Of a stretch of DNA of 64,000 nucleotides, positions 12,172-24,835 are shown piece by piece. The position numbers and the translations under genes were made by a program. Each line of letters opens with the position of its first letter. Position 1 is the stretch's first letter. The notes beneath the pieces are model-generated. The model saw nothing but the letters and a program-made list of their open reading frames with translations. It was not told the origin of the DNA and did not search any database. Source of the stretch: Linnemannia elongata (Eukaryota; Mortierellomycota; Mortierellomycetes; Mortierellales; Mortierellaceae); the NCBI GenBank assembly GCA_036320915.1, contig JAXBDG010000020.1:248001-312000 (forward strand). Reading direction: 5' to 3'.

Positions 12172-14045
12172 TTAGTACAAGCGGGCAGTTTCGCGGGAGG
12201 AAGTGATGGGGTTATGGGAGGGTTGGTGGCGACCAGAAAGATAGTGAGCCGCCTTGGAGGGGTGGTTGTGACCGGTATCATTCGAGGTGCCATCACTAAT
12301 GGCTGCTGGAACAGGTGTGCCTTTAAGCATGGGCTGCGGCTTGGATCCAGAAATGCCAGTCAGACGGTTAGGGAGGAAGAAGGTGCAATAACCGACCATG
12401 GCGACGAGGATGTTGATGGGCAAGAACAAAAGACTCGATCGATGCTGCTCCTCAGTGATGCGGTATGCCAGATAAGTGTCGTACTCGCGCATCTTTTCAT
12501 CGATGCTGGCGAAACGCTCTTCGGCATAGGAGCGGAGCTGGACCTCCTTCTTGTCATGGCGCTTGATCTGCTTGGTGAGTTGGTGGAGCGTGGGCTCGAC
12601 ACTGTCCTGGACCTGCAAAACATCCCGCTTGGTGGCAAAAGCACGTCGAAGTTGGGTGAGTTCAGCCTCGATCGACGCGACTTTACGCTTGAGTGATTCG
12701 ACCTCCGAGTCGGGGTAGTGGACTTGCTCCTGCAAATGCAACGCGCGCGCCTTCAAGAGACTGATGAGGTGAGTGAGAGGTCGAATGCCCGAGGCAATGA
12801 TGAAGAGCTCAATGTTCAGCGCAGAGAGGTAGTTTTCGTAGGACGAGAAGAACGTCTTGAGGTACTGGAGCGTGTATCCTCCGAGGAAGGGCGAGGCAAG
12901 GACCAGCAAGAGTGAGAAGAACTCTTGGCGTTTGAGACTGGCGGCGGCACTTTGGCGCCGCTGTTCGAGGACGGGATCCAATGAAGCTTTGATGCTTGCA
13001 TTTGTGAGGAGCACTCGTCGTGTCCTGGCAGCATAGTACAGTTCCCACGGCACTAACACGCGGCAATGAAATAAGGAAAAAAAGCATGAGCCACATCACA
13101 AGCATAAACAGATAAACAGAAGTTCACAGACAACACATGTAAATAACACCATTGTAGACGTCTTGGAGAGGAGTTGAGCAGGGGATGCAAGTAAAAAAAA
13201 AGAGAGCAATCAACCGAATCCTTCCTCATTGTGTCGAGATAACAGCACCAAGTGTTGACATGCCCCTACCCTTCCCCTCCCTCCTCCTCTCTCCTCGTCC
13301 CCCCCCCCCCCCCCCCCCTCGACCTTTTTCTTCTTTTTCTTTTTTCCTTTTGCATTCAAAAAAGGTCAATGCACCGCTTGTACATTTAGTCCAGTTCAAC
13401 AAGAAAGAAAGACGACTTGTTACCTTTGATAATGTTGTAGAGAAAGAAGGCAATCAGGATCAACGTCAGCATGTCGCTAAAGATGTCCGACTTGCCAAAT
13501 ATAAGTGCGCCCAGGGGAGGGATCACCGCAAACAGAATGGGCCAGCTGTGCGCACCGTTGGAGTAGTCAGACTGGTCGTATGCGCCCGACCGAGGTCTCT
13601 CGGCAGCTCCTGCAGAGGTCGCGCGACCACCGCTACCCGAAGGCAGCGACATATTGGACCCGTTGCTGTGGTGGCCACTATTGTAAGCACCACCCTTGCC
13701 GCCGTTGAGACCGTGCTGGCTACTCTTTTGGTTCAAGGTCGGGCCACTGTTATTGTTGACGGAAGAATTAGACGAGTGCGACGAAGACCGGCCGCCATTC
13801 AGAGGACGTGGGGCGCCATTATCGACCTCGAGGTGGCTGCTGTTAGTTATCTTGGCGCCACCGCTCGTCCGACCGCCATATTGCAACGATTTATGAGCGC
13901 CATACATGGTTGGTTCCGAGTCTGAGGTGAGGGGCATGGTGGAGGAGGCTGTTGTAGTGGTGGTGGAGATTGTTGTGGTGGTGGTTTCTTGGCGCACCTT
14001 TTCAGGAGCAGACGATTCGTTGTGGTGATGCTGCAGGTAAGTCAT
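12172..14045 (-). CDS. Conserved fungal membrane protein with coiled coil (500 aa)
   Basis: Two exons (14045-13424 and 13052-12172) join in frame to 500 residues. Residues 1-155 are low complexity (Ser, Thr, Gly, Asn rich). Hydrophobic segments follow: WPILFAVIPPLGALIF and MLTLILIAFFLYNII (about 165-205), then the junction motif VPWELYYAARTRR, and FSLLLVLASPFLGGY (about 250). A helical, heptad-rich region (about 310-400) with YPDSEVESLKRKVASIEAEL looks like a coiled coil. A last hydrophobic segment LFLPINILVAMVGYCTFFLP precedes a polar tail. The PWELYYAAR pattern resembles uncharacterised fungal membrane proteins I have seen described only as hypothetical, so no role is assigned. An endomembrane location is likely from the segments alone. 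The spliced frame and strong coding signal make the gene itself secure. Confidence 0.88.
13294..13318. repeat. Poly(C) run in intron
   Basis: C-rich run of about 20-25 nt within the intron of the coiled-coil membrane protein gene; unusual in a window where homopolymers are mostly A/T. Confidence 0.7.
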
Positions 14046-17000
14046 AGGTCTTTTGTTGGAAGAATGTGAATGTGAATGCTAGCCGCGGTGAAAATTGTAT
14101 GTTGTCGTATGTAGTAGGTGAGAAAGTTGGGAGTATGTTTTTGGGGTGGTGGCGATAGCGCCAAAAGGATGGGTGGGGTGGAGGAGGAAGGAAGGTGGAC
14201 GTGTGGAAGGTCGAGAAGGGAGTAGGTAAGGGAGGGCGGGAGGTAGAAAGAAAGGGAAGGGAAAGGTGGAAGGAAAGAAGGAAACGAGGAAAGAAAGAAA
14301 AGAAAAAGAGATAGATTGGTTAGCGTAAAGGGTCTGGACACGAGAGCGGAAAGTGACAAAAGAACGACGACGATATCGATATCGATATCGGTATCGATAT
14401 AAAGAAGAAGATTAAGCGAGGTCAAGAAAGACGACGAAGGGAAGGACAACGCCAATGCAACAAGGGGAAGTAGCAAGTAATAAGAGCAAAGCGTGAAGTG
14501 ATTGGCAAGTGACATTTTAAAAGGGACATCCACTTTTCTTCATTCTCTACACTCTTTGTTATCACATATCCGTATCATTCATGTCTCTCTCTTGAGGTCA
14601 TAGGCATTAAGCAATGCAAGGATGGTGTGTGTGAGAAGAAACGAAACCCTCACGTTGAGTGTGTTGTCGATGAAAAGGGTGCCGGTCTGTGTGTTGAGGA
14701 AGTGAGGTTGTCGATATTGAGGTGTCGCAAGGGGAGATAGAGGTGATAGGGTATGAGGATGAGTGCGGTCATTGAAGATAATGCCTTGGGTGAGGATTGG
14801 AGGACTGACGGAGGGGGAGGATGAGTGGTCCAGGGGATTTGTTGCTGTTATTTGTTGAAGAAGGTATTACCAAAGACGAGGAGGAGATTTGTTGGTTGGT
14901 TGGGTCGTTAAAGGGAAGGAGGAGTAGGGGTCATGAAAAAAAGGGATGAAGAGCAGTGAAAAGAGATATGAAATGGGGATGGGAGGGAAACCAAAGGAGA
15001 AAAGAAAGAAGGAAGGAAGTGAAAGTAGAAAAGCAAAGGAAAGGAAAGAAGAGAAAGAGACGAAAAGAAAGAAAGTAGACGAAGAGAGTGAGTGTTCGCT
15101 TTGGTTCATGTATTCTTTTGCCCCATCTCGCTTCCCTCCTCCTTCGTTTCAAACGACCACTACTGAGGCATATCAACGTGAATGTGATAGACATTATTAT
15201 CACCCATCCTACATTCAACAACAAACAAACAAACTAAATAAACAAACAAAAGGCAATACAAGTATTGGATACACTATAGCGCACAAGCACAGGGGCACCG
15301 ACCCGCGCTCTTTTTTTTTTTTTTTTTTTTTTGTTTGCCATTTGTCTTTATGCTTAACAAATTATTCAATGCCTGCTGTCGTCAGCCATGACCCTCTCCG
15401 ACAGAGTTGAGGAAAGCCAAGGGAAAAAAAAAAAAAAAAAAAAAAAATGTCAATCCAACAGCCATCATCAGTTGGCCTTTAATCACCAATGAATGGGGCC
15501 TTCGCCTTGAAGAAAAAAGATCCGGAAGGACAAAAGAGACATCCTCCTTAGATGCAATCTCGATGGAATAGATGCTCACTCTCTTTCTTTACTTGTCCCA
15601 TCTCAAGGGACAAAAAGGCACCACTCGAACCCCTTGAAAAAGAAATATTTTCATCATTTGAGCATTGGTCCTTCCTTCTTTCGCGCGCTTTGTCTTGATT
15701 CCACAGGAACCAAGCGTAAACAACAACTGGAAAGAAAAAATAGCGTACATAAGCACACGCTTGCAGGAATGAGAACGATAAACCCAGAAGAAACAGAGAG
15801 AAGGTCGTGAGCACTTTGTACTCCTTTCTTTTTGCTGGAGATGGAGAGTCCACACACAGGCCAACCATGGATGCAACAAAGATAGAAAGTATGAAGGGAG
15901 GGGCATGAAGAGGGAGTCGAGAGATTGCAGGAAGTGGTACAAGCTTATGTACTGTTGTCTATGTAAGAGATAAACGGCGCATACTTACAAGTAACGTGAG
16001 AATAGAGGTTTGGAGGAACGAGAGAGGAGAAGAGGAGAGAAGGTGAAGTAGGAAGGAGTGAAAACAGGAAAAAAAAACAAGGATGGCAAAAATTATAGGT
16101 AGGCGAGGAATGTGGGCGGAGATGCTTCTTATATACGTCTTCGGAGACACGCAAGGGTCCGTCAGGCACAAGGATAAAAGAAACGATAGCAAGTAAAGTG
16201 TAAAGAGCTGTCGGATTGACGGTAAACTGAACAATTGTCGACAAAAGTAGGTATAGGCGTGAGCAACGATTGTGCAAGGATACCGTGGAGGGGGATGTTA
16301 CAAAGAAACGGGAGATGGAGGTACATGATGGTACCGATACATGCAATTTGAAGCAACATTGCAATGTGGACCGGGAACGGAACGGATGTTCAGGACAAGT
16401 CAAACGGAAGAAAATTGAAGGGAGGGATGACATGATGATGTGGATTATGTCAAAACGCGTCTATGCTCCATGCTGCTCTCTTGACTGTGTCCGCCTTCTG
16501 TCCACGTCCCTTTTCCCGTCTCATCGGCGCATGGCGTGGCCCAAGTGTTCGAATGTTACACTTTTCACAAGGCAAACAAACAAAGCTTCAATTCATTCAA
16601 TGGAAAAGCCCTTATTTCAATTCCCGTTGCTATTTACCGTTCTTTGTTTTTCTCTTCACCGTCCTCTTGTTCCCTCCCTCTCGCCTGCACATTAGACGTT
16701 ATTAGGGGTGGCATGGGCATGGGTATGGGTAAGGAGGAGTGTGATGTGGATGGAGAAGTGGATGTTCAGGTACAGTTTCAGAGACACATGCCATCATCCC
16801 TTTTGCCTAATGAATGCACATTGTGCACTGTCCATGTCCTTCCTGACTTCCGTTTCATCTACAAGCGCAAGCGCAAATGTCATGGTCAAAAGTCAAAGGG
16901 CAATGCAACAGGACATAAAAGCCTCGGACTTGATGCAGATGCGTCTATCGGTCATGCTTCTCTTTCATCCCACTTCCCTGTCTCTCTCATCATCAATAAT

Positions 17001-17989
17001 GACAACTACAACAAACAAACGGCCTTGTCAATCGTTCCCTTGGAAAAAGGTGCCCTGACTCAAGGACCCTTGAATCTAATACGCGGTCCTTCCCTCACTT
17101 CTAATCTTCAAGTTAGATTACACAAAGAAAGTGAGATGCGCGTGAAAGAGTCCCCTTTCATCGATCGAAGTAAGAGCAAAGGGCGGAGAAGAATACAGAC
17201 AACTTTTTTTTGGGTCAGTCGGTCTGTCTGTCCACTCTAAACCAAGCTTCCGTTTTCCCTCGCACACATACATACTTTCACCTTGACTCTTTTTGGACTC
17301 GATCACCGGCCTCGTTTTGTCGTCGGTAGCTAAGTACAGCCATCCCTTGACCTCTAACTCAAGAGACGGAGACCATTTTTCTCATCCTCATGGCATTTCA
17401 ATACCTCTTTGTCTCGTGTCTCTTCATTCCACTAGTCTCCATTCCCTCTTCATTACTTCCTCCTCTAATAAGCCCTTGCGCCCTGTTCACTCATTCTCTC
17501 GCTCAATCATAACAACAACCACACATAAAGGTATGATGATGAAATAAATAAAGGGCCTGCCTGAGGTTATCTTTTTTGTGTGTGTGTGTGTGTGTGTGTG
17601 TCAAGCCCTTCATCCCCGCTAAGGACAACAACAAAGTGAGCATTGTCACAAGCCAACGATATAATTTTTTATTGTTGTGAGTGGGCGGAGTATTATTCAA
17701 TGGGCGAACGCAAAACGACGAAGGAAAGGGAGGAAGAGAGAAGGAAGAGAGGGAAGGAAAAATGTGTTGGATTATTTCATGTGAGCATGCACACACGAAA
17801 TTGGACGCTAGTATTAGAGGCGGATAGGGGTCACCCACCCATTTCCTCGGCATGCTAACAACGCCACACTGCCGTTTGTCACCTGTGTCGATAGAGAAAA
17901 GGAAGGGGGGGGGACGAGAGAGAAGCGCACAAGATACGTATACACTTCGTCCTTTTTGTCTGTTCGCGGAGCAGAACACCAGGTCTTTC
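14046..17989. other. Gene-poor 3.9-kb stretch with purine tracts and homopolymers
   Basis: Upstream of the membrane protein gene on the minus strand. It contains a GATATC/ATCGAT array (14371-14400), purine-rich tracts (14200-14320, 14980-15080), a T22 run (15311-15332) facing an A24 run (15424-15447), and a GT array. Open frames up to 234 codons exist (GTG-started at 16536) but lack coding character. Confidence 0.5.
17578..17601. repeat. (GT)12 microsatellite
   Basis: Perfect GT repeat of about 24 bp in a gene-poor region. Confidence 0.9.
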
Positions 17990-19302
17990 TCAAAAGAAAA
18001 CGTAGTAAGGTCTTGCATCCAGTAGCTTTTTTATTACTTCCTCAATGGCTGCTTGTTGTTCTTGACGATCCTTCACTCCCACCCCCAACAACGCTAGCAG
18101 GAATCGCGTGGCATTTTCTCTTTGACACTTTAGAATGTCGATGCTGCCTTTCGCCCAACTTGTTTTTAGTGTTCGAGGGTGCGTTGGTTCCTTAAACACG
18201 ACTGCGGTGAAGTGTCTCGGAAAAGTGACTCCCCTTCATTGGTTGTGGGTTTCTGGGTCAGACACAGAGTCAGGGACATTCCTTGTTCCATCACAGTTTA
18301 ACGTTCTAGACGCAGGAGTTTCACACATTCAGGCCGCCAACAGAAAAGTGTCTCGCGCATACAAAAAAAACATAATCTGAGAAAAACAAGTGAGCGGGAT
18401 TCAAAAAGACCTCATGTTTTGCCACACACGTTATATCTTTCGCGCTCGTACCAGGTCCATTAGCATCATTCGACCATGCACGCATGCGAGATAAAAAACC
18501 TTGCTTAAGGAGATGCATGCACACCTTTGTATAGTCCCAGCTGCGTGTGCGATTCGCAATCTCATGTCCATGTTGCTCCAACAACCGAATATAATCTGTC
18601 TTCTCGCCTTCCCATTCTTTTCTATCTTTACTCTGTTTTCCTATCGCTAAGGTGTAGTGATACTTATTCTTTTGACTTGTTTAGTGCTTGACAACAGAAA
18701 TTGGCAAGCCCAGACGGCAACTTTCAAATTAAAAAACAGACCATGCTGTTGCTTGTATGTTCCTATGTCGTACTTATCGGGAAGTACTTTGACTCTCACG
18801 CCTAGCACTTTGCATTTGGCTTTGATATGAAATGATGGGACCTCAAGACGTTTCTAGATAACTTGGACACGCATGCCGATAGATCAACAGGCATGTACCT
18901 TTCAACCACGGCGTGGTTCAGGGATCGTTTGTCGGTTTTCGTTATCCTCATATGTTGCCTTAAGACTGTATTATGGAAAGCCGACAGATTCTCTCACACA
19001 TGTGGATACAGGTGATTCTCGAAGTCTTGAAGACCTCCGAGGCCCTTGACAAACGTTTAACAGCAAAGATACCTTCTGCTCGAATCCAACCATTTCCGTT
19101 GGAGTGAAAAGGTCACGACTTTGATTTTCGCATTGAGAGAACATCAAAGGATCATTGTTGCCGTTTATCTGCTCGTTGAAGGGGCATGTTTTTTTTTGAT
19201 AGGAGCAACCGATCTCATGTCCTCTGGATTGTCGATATCGAACTGCTTGCGCTGAATGTGGGCGATAGCTTCAAGACTCATTTTTGGTGCGCGATTGAAA
19301 GG
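17990..19302 (-). pseudogene. Decayed gene of unrecognised family
   Basis: Strongly coding-like sequence runs along the minus strand but changes frame repeatedly. It begins MSLEAIAHIQRKQFDIDNPE at 19302 and shifts frame at the 9-nt A run (19189-19197). It shifts again near 19056, has an in-frame TGA near 18995 within one otherwise clean segment (LQDFENHLYPHV then ENLSAFHNTVLRQHMR), and shifts near 18800. It then continues as KVLPDKYDIGTYKQQHGLFF, EWEGEKTDYIRLLEQHGHE, RSWDYTKVCMHLLKQGFLSR and a last piece EEVIKKLLDARPYYVFF. Some breaks could be introns, but several are single-base shifts inside continuous coding sequence. I do not recognise the family. The charged helical segments do not match a transposase or reverse transcriptase that I know. 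Confidence 0.5.
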
Positions 19303-21510
19303 TGGCGCAAGTACGACGATGCCGGATGTGGTGTCTTCCGCGTTTTGAAATGGTGCTCGGGAATGGGCTCAATTGTTTGGTACTTGTCCGCGTGACCAAA
19401 GGAGCAATTGTGTAGACGTTGACTATTTGAACGTGAACGACACATTTGGTATTTATTCATTCCCCCTTTTTTTGTCGAACGCTGAGATGTTGCCGATACT
19501 GGTTGAAAAATAAAAATAAAAAAAGTCATTGCCATGGCTGAAAAACAATCTGATGAGGGTGGTTTGTCTTTGTCCCGGTGGAGTAGGAAGGAGTTGTTTA
19601 CTTTGTTTTCATTTACGAACGAGGAAAGATATGTCTCCATTAAAGGACTTGAGGTGGATCGTTGTAGTCGTTTTCTGGGATGGGTCTCCACGTCTTCATC
19701 CCATTGAGATTTAGGACGGACGATTGTGCAATTGATCGATCCCATCCTTTCGAATGATATTTTTTTTTTGTTTTCCCAGTTCCTTTACTTTAACCCTACT
19801 ACAACATTATTCCATTATCATTCATCTTACTGAAGGCCTCGCGATTTGTCTTTGCCTTGCTACTTGGGCTTGTTGACCGCCGTCGCTCCACCAACTAGGA
19901 TCATGTTACAGGATGGCGTTGGACCCTTGTTTGCAGTTTTGGAAATTGAGGAGAGGTGAATACTCGATTGATATCTTTTCGTCGCCGAAAAATTGTCAGT
20001 GACATTGCCTTTTGGTTGACGATGACCGATATATTACAGAGGACTCCTTCTGGCAAAGGATACGGACCATATGATCCATGGACTACAAGGGCAGCAGCAA
20101 TGAGGATAAAGGATTCCGAAGGGTGATGTGAGCTTTCCACTTTTTTTAATTCATGAGTAAGGGTCCAAGGGGATTTGTGCTGAGCAACGAGGCGTTCATG
20201 TAATGATACATAAATATTTTGTTGACAGTCTTTCGATCCTTTCGCTAGTTTTTTTTACTGGGGACCATGGTGGTAGAAGCCAGCGGAGGATATACCCGGC
20301 GGGCGTGGCTTATCTTTGGGAGTACAGAGACAGTAGACGTGTGGGCGGTGTGGTGCCAGAATTAACAAGATCTGTAACCCAAGATGGCATCATCTTCTTG
20401 TCTCCCAAGAGTATAATATTGCAATACTATTTTTTTTTGCCCATCTCCCTTGGTGCTAAGTAGCAGCTGCGGCTCTCTTAAGTATGTACCTCTGAACGCC
20501 ACGCGTACTAGCCTGATATCTTGCTCAAGTGACATGGGCTCGGCAACATATGAATGTAATAAAGACTTGATCTTTTCACATCCACACTCCACTCGACACC
20601 ACTCCAAGCCACTCGTGGTCGAGACAGAGCGGAATGATAGGCCGAGGAACAACCCCGCATGGCCTCATGCACTACGCATCTCCACAATCACCACCACACT
20701 CACGATCACCAGCAGGACGACGACATTCCTGATCATGGGTTCCATGACGCCAGAAGGGCAGGTCTTGTCCTTAACTATGTCTTTCCTTGCCGAAGAATAA
20801 AGAATATGGTTACTGTGTGGCCCCTATTTTTATGCAGTAGAGAAGAAGCCGTTGTTGATCTGTGTGTGGTCACGGATCATGCGAGTGCGTCGGGATAAAA
20901 AAAATTAGGGGCGAAACCCTTTTTTCTTTTTTTTGGTATCTTTTTCTCCTTTTCCATGAGGGAAAGGGCTGGACTCACAAGATATGTCGTCAGTCAAGTT
21001 AGTAGAAAAGCCTATCTGAGTGAGGGGGTTGAGCCTGCTTTGAAAGGAGAGATGGGCCTCTTGGGCCAAGTGACAATGAGTCTCGATGTGATCCACTTTC
21101 CCATCGCATCCTTTTTCTTTGAGTGATGTTTTTTGTACTAGAGCTGTGCATGGGGGTAGGTAAGTTGTGGGGGTAGGGGATTATGCAGTGCAACCATCGT
21201 AAGGGTCTCGTCCCTGACGTCCCTGAACACAAAAAGAAGATATCTTTGTTTTGATGCTCATCGTGTGTCCACGTGTGACCATCTTCCTTTTCTTTCCTAA
21301 ATCCCTCATGGCCAATGGCTGACTTGGTGGGTGGTCTATGACGATGTAGCGGAAGGGAGAGGCGTTCGAGAAGCAAGGCAGTAAGTTGAACGAGAATCTC
21401 CCTCCAAAAACGAAAAACAAAACAAAAAAAAAAAAAGGAACAGATAAGGACAACTTAAGTGCGCTTTGTTGATATCCTGCCTTGTTTTCAGGTGGCATTC
21501 CTTCTGGTTT
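19303..21510. other. Region with scattered coding-like fragments
   Basis: Minus-strand fragments at 20652-20362 (with VAFRGTYLREPQLLL), 20140-19901 (with GVLCNISVIVNQKAMS) and 19745-19440 look partly coding, but I cannot join them. They may be upstream parts of the decayed gene at 18-19.3 kb. A plus-strand frame from 19534 also reads openly for about 57 codons. No intact gene is supported. Confidence 0.3.
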
Positions 21511-22083
21511 TCAGCCCTGTGTCATTTGTCCCAGGGAACACAGGCCAGCTGGTCTTTTGCTTTTGCTTGTGCCTTTTTTTTTTTTTTTCCTCCTTTTGTT
21601 TTTGGAAGGGTGATGCTCTTGCGCATAATAAATAAACAATCCACAGAGGGCGTCGATGATGCTGTTGTGGTTAACGATGATAGAGCCAATGGCTGCTTGT
21701 ATGTTTTCTTTCTTCAGGGCGGGAAAATGTTGCATGAAATGCTGAATGACCTCCCCTCTCATTCTCTCATCCTTCTCCCTCTCGTTCTTGTACACAAACA
21801 CTCACGCTTCAGTCTGCAGAACCATTGCCTTCTGACTCTCTGACTCAATGGACGCATTGTCAGCCTAGAAGACGGGCGTGTCCACACTCGAGTATTCGGG
21901 AGAAATGAAAGTGGGTGTTTGGGTGTATCTTTAGTGGCATAAACGTGGTTGCCCCCTTCAGAGGATGAGAGATGAGTGCAAGGTAACTGCTGCTTCCGAA
22001 AGTTTGGGCATGGATGCGGCATAGGAAGACTCACTCTCACAAAGACAGAGGGAGAGTAATGGGCCTCGAGCCATGATCTTCAT
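21511..22083 (-). CDS. Possible small gene with a CUE-like segment
   Basis: A minus-strand segment (about 21760-21511) reads FMQHFPALKKENIQAAIG, then IIVNHNSIIDALCGLF, and ends in a lysine-rich tail. The FP...I...AI...L spacing resembles ubiquitin-binding CUE domains, which is an analogy rather than a firm assignment. Upstream coding-like pieces read ADNASIESESQKAMVLQTEA (about 21875-21815) and, from an ATG at 22083, a Ser/Leu-rich stretch ending at a TGA near 21958. A short intron of about 48 nt (GTGAGT donor near 21815) would join the two downstream pieces in frame. The junction with the first piece is not resolved. It could be a pseudogene. Confidence 0.33.
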
Positions 22084-23938
22084 GGTAGCCTGTTCATGAT
22101 CCAAGCGAAAAATGCATTGACCGCCTCTTCGCTAATGAGTTTGAGAATAATGGTTTTCTGATACAGCAAGGAGGAAAGGATGAGAGGAAAGGCATGTCAA
22201 TGGTTCCTTTTTTTTTCTTTCCCTTCTCCTTCCTTCTTTTCCCCTCGATTCCTTCAAACAGGGGAATAGGGAGTATGGTACATGATTGACAATGCCTTTT
22301 CTCTTCCTTCTTCCTTCCTTCAAGGACTCTTCTGCACAACAAGGAAGAGTCAAGCAAAAAATTAAGGACAGCATGCATAAAAAACAAAGCCCTATGGTCG
22401 ACACTTATTCCCTTCTTACTCCTTCCTCCTGTATACCAAGGGGCAAGTTTTTAAAGGATAGTATGTGTATGTACCGCAGAAGCAGCATCTCGCCTTTTTT
22501 CCCCTTCGCAGACAAAGAGACAAAGAGGATAGAGAGCGAAAGAGTTGTGTTTGCTCTTTGCTCCCATCGTTGTCGTGTCACCAGACATGTCATCCCCTTT
22601 TTTGCGCGCCAATTTTTTTCTTTGTTTTCCTCTCACCCTTTTTTTTTCCTCCTCCGCTGCTGCTCTCCTTCTCTCTGTGAGTGTGGGTACATCCCATCAT
22701 TGAGCAAGCAAGGCAATGAGTAAGTATACAATGCCTCCGTATGCCGCATGGTGTCTTTGCAAAGGCAGTAGCAAATAGCAAATGGCCAAACCATGGGTCT
22801 ACTCTTTCAACACCTCTTGAGCGGAGTGTAACCAACCAAAAGGGATTGACCTTGGGACAAGAGTAAGTAGTACAGCGTCGCACTGGATGCCATGCCCATG
22901 CTGTCAACAATGCCAATGCCCCCCATCACCATAACCAGAGCCTTGTACTTCTGTTGTTGTTGACAAAAGGGCCCTTCCATCTATCTATTTCAACCAACCC
23001 CCCCTTTGCCCCCTCTCCCCCTCTTCTCCTTTCCCCTTCCATAAATACGCACGCCTTCTTCCTCCTTTACTTTCTTCTTCCTTTTCCTTCTTTCCTGCCA
23101 TCCTTCCACTCTTGTTTTCCCTGCACCCCAACCAACCTGCCCCGGACCCCTTCCTTCTCTCAGCTCTGTTCTCACCCTGTCTCCTTTTTTCCGCGCTTGT
23201 CTTTCTTTTCTTGTCTCTTATTCGTCCGTACGTTTCTTCTATTCCCCTTGGCTCTTGTTCTCCTCCAATGTGATAATTATCCCTGTCCAGCTCCATTCCT
23301 CTCTCACACCGATAAAACAACTAAAAACTACAACGTTTCTTAACTCTCTTCTCTTCTCTTTCCTTTCTTCTTTCATCCTTCAACAGCCTCTATAACATCC
23401 ACTTTTCAACTCAAGAACTTGCCCAAAGCACACTGACTTCTTTCCGTCTCCAAGACTTGACTTTTCCTCCACAGCCACTCCTTGGCCTTTCCTTCAGAAC
23501 TCCTCACCGACTTCCGTTCGCACATCCTTGCGGATCCTTTTACGACAACAATCGACCTTTAAACCACTTTCAAGGCTGCTCGAGCAAAAAACCACCTTAA
23601 CAGCAATAACAGCAACGACTCGAACAACACCTTTTTACGACAAGATACCAATTCGCTTCTACAGCTAAGGTGAGTCGAGCAGGAGTAGATCAAGGAGCAT
23701 TTTCGAGTGGTCTTCTATTTCAGTTGTTCTAGTCATAGTTTCAATAGCGTTCTGGGAGGAAAACACTCGTCTGCTATCATTCTGACACAGTCCTTGACCG
23801 TTGATTTTTGCTCTTTTCTTTACTGCACTTGCTTTCTACTACAGCCATATAGCAAACCAATACATATACCCAGCTTGCAACTCAAGTACCCACATACCTC
23901 CCTTTACACCAACAAGAACAAGAGATCAAGTAACAACA
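22084..23938. other. Promoter and long leader of the acidic protein gene
   Basis: No coding sequence supported. The stretch 22980-23660 is pyrimidine-rich on the + strand, typical of a fungal promoter and leader. A probable 5'UTR intron lies at 23670-23844 (AAG before a GTGAGT donor, CTACAG acceptor). Confidence 0.5.
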
Positions 23939-24496
23939 ATGGCAATGGTTTCCAACTCGGCATCAAGGCTAGACACGCTCTCCAAGAACCGAATCTCGTT
24001 CCGCGAGGACCTGAACGATACCCGACACTGCGACAACGACAGCGACGGTTTCAGCAGCGACGACAACCTGAGCGATGATGACGACGAGACTTCGCCCTCC
24101 AGGGATCCGGAGACAGCAGAGATTGCGAGTATGGAAAAGAAATCCTTGAAGTACCGCAAGTCGTTGACGATGTTGAATCAACTTCATGGATTGAAGTTGA
24201 CGGGTGCTGATAATGGTAGCAATGGGGATGGTGCGAATGGAGCGAAGCAGCCAACGAGAGAACATCTTTTGGCGGCAAAGAAGAGTATTGATGACCTTAC
24301 AGCGTGGGTACGTTTTTTGGCAATTGCTTTTTTTGTTTGCATGGTTTTGTATGTCTGGGATTTCTTTCGTGTTGACTGAAGGGATGACAAGCTGACTGAC
24401 CATGGCATTTTTTTTTTACTGAATGGATCGTATCAATAGGTGAATGCAGCGGCATTGGAGGGGGACGACGATCCTTTTGGCGATGACGATGATTGA
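23939..24496 (+). CDS. Small acidic hypothetical protein (141 aa)
   Basis: Exons 23939-24307 and 24440-24496 join in phase 0 into 141 residues. The sequence starts MAMVSNSASRLDTLSKNR and has an Asp/Ser-rich stretch near residues 31-60. A charged helical centre follows (KKSLKYRKSLTMLNQLHGLK, about 68-87). It ends in the acidic tail ALEGDDDPFGDDDD. No signal peptide or known domain is recognised. The start has a good fungal context (CAACAATGGC), but an in-frame frame continues upstream, and the likely 5'UTR intron (23670-23844) supports this ATG. If the intron (24308-24439) is retained, the frame continues for 23 residues as a hydrophobic tail and stops at 24379. Function unknown; the gene itself is likely real. 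Confidence 0.7.
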
Positions 24497-24835
24497 GCAC
24501 AAGGAAGGAGGATGAGCTGGCTTTCTGGATACATGCTGTCTCCGCCCTTCATCCTTGACCCTTGCACCACCAGGCACGGCTGTCTTGAGTCCGTGGAACC
24601 TTATTCCCTTCTCCAACCCGCGCAAAAAAAAATAATTTGTCTCCAACACTCACCACACTCACTCACTCTCCCAAAAGTATTTATTATACCGTCCCCTTCC
24701 CCACCCATACAAACACTCCCTACACTCACACTGTCCAATAATAATAAAAAGTCGAGCTTCTGCCCCGATCTCTTTTCCTTCTCTCTCTTCTCTTCATCCT
24801 TCACTCTCTCCACTCCACTCACCTACACATCTACA

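Noticed and set aside
16536..17240. 234-codon open frame on the plus strand
   Set aside because: Begins at GTG, has no recognisable motif and no splice-linked neighbours; likely chance in a gene-poor region.
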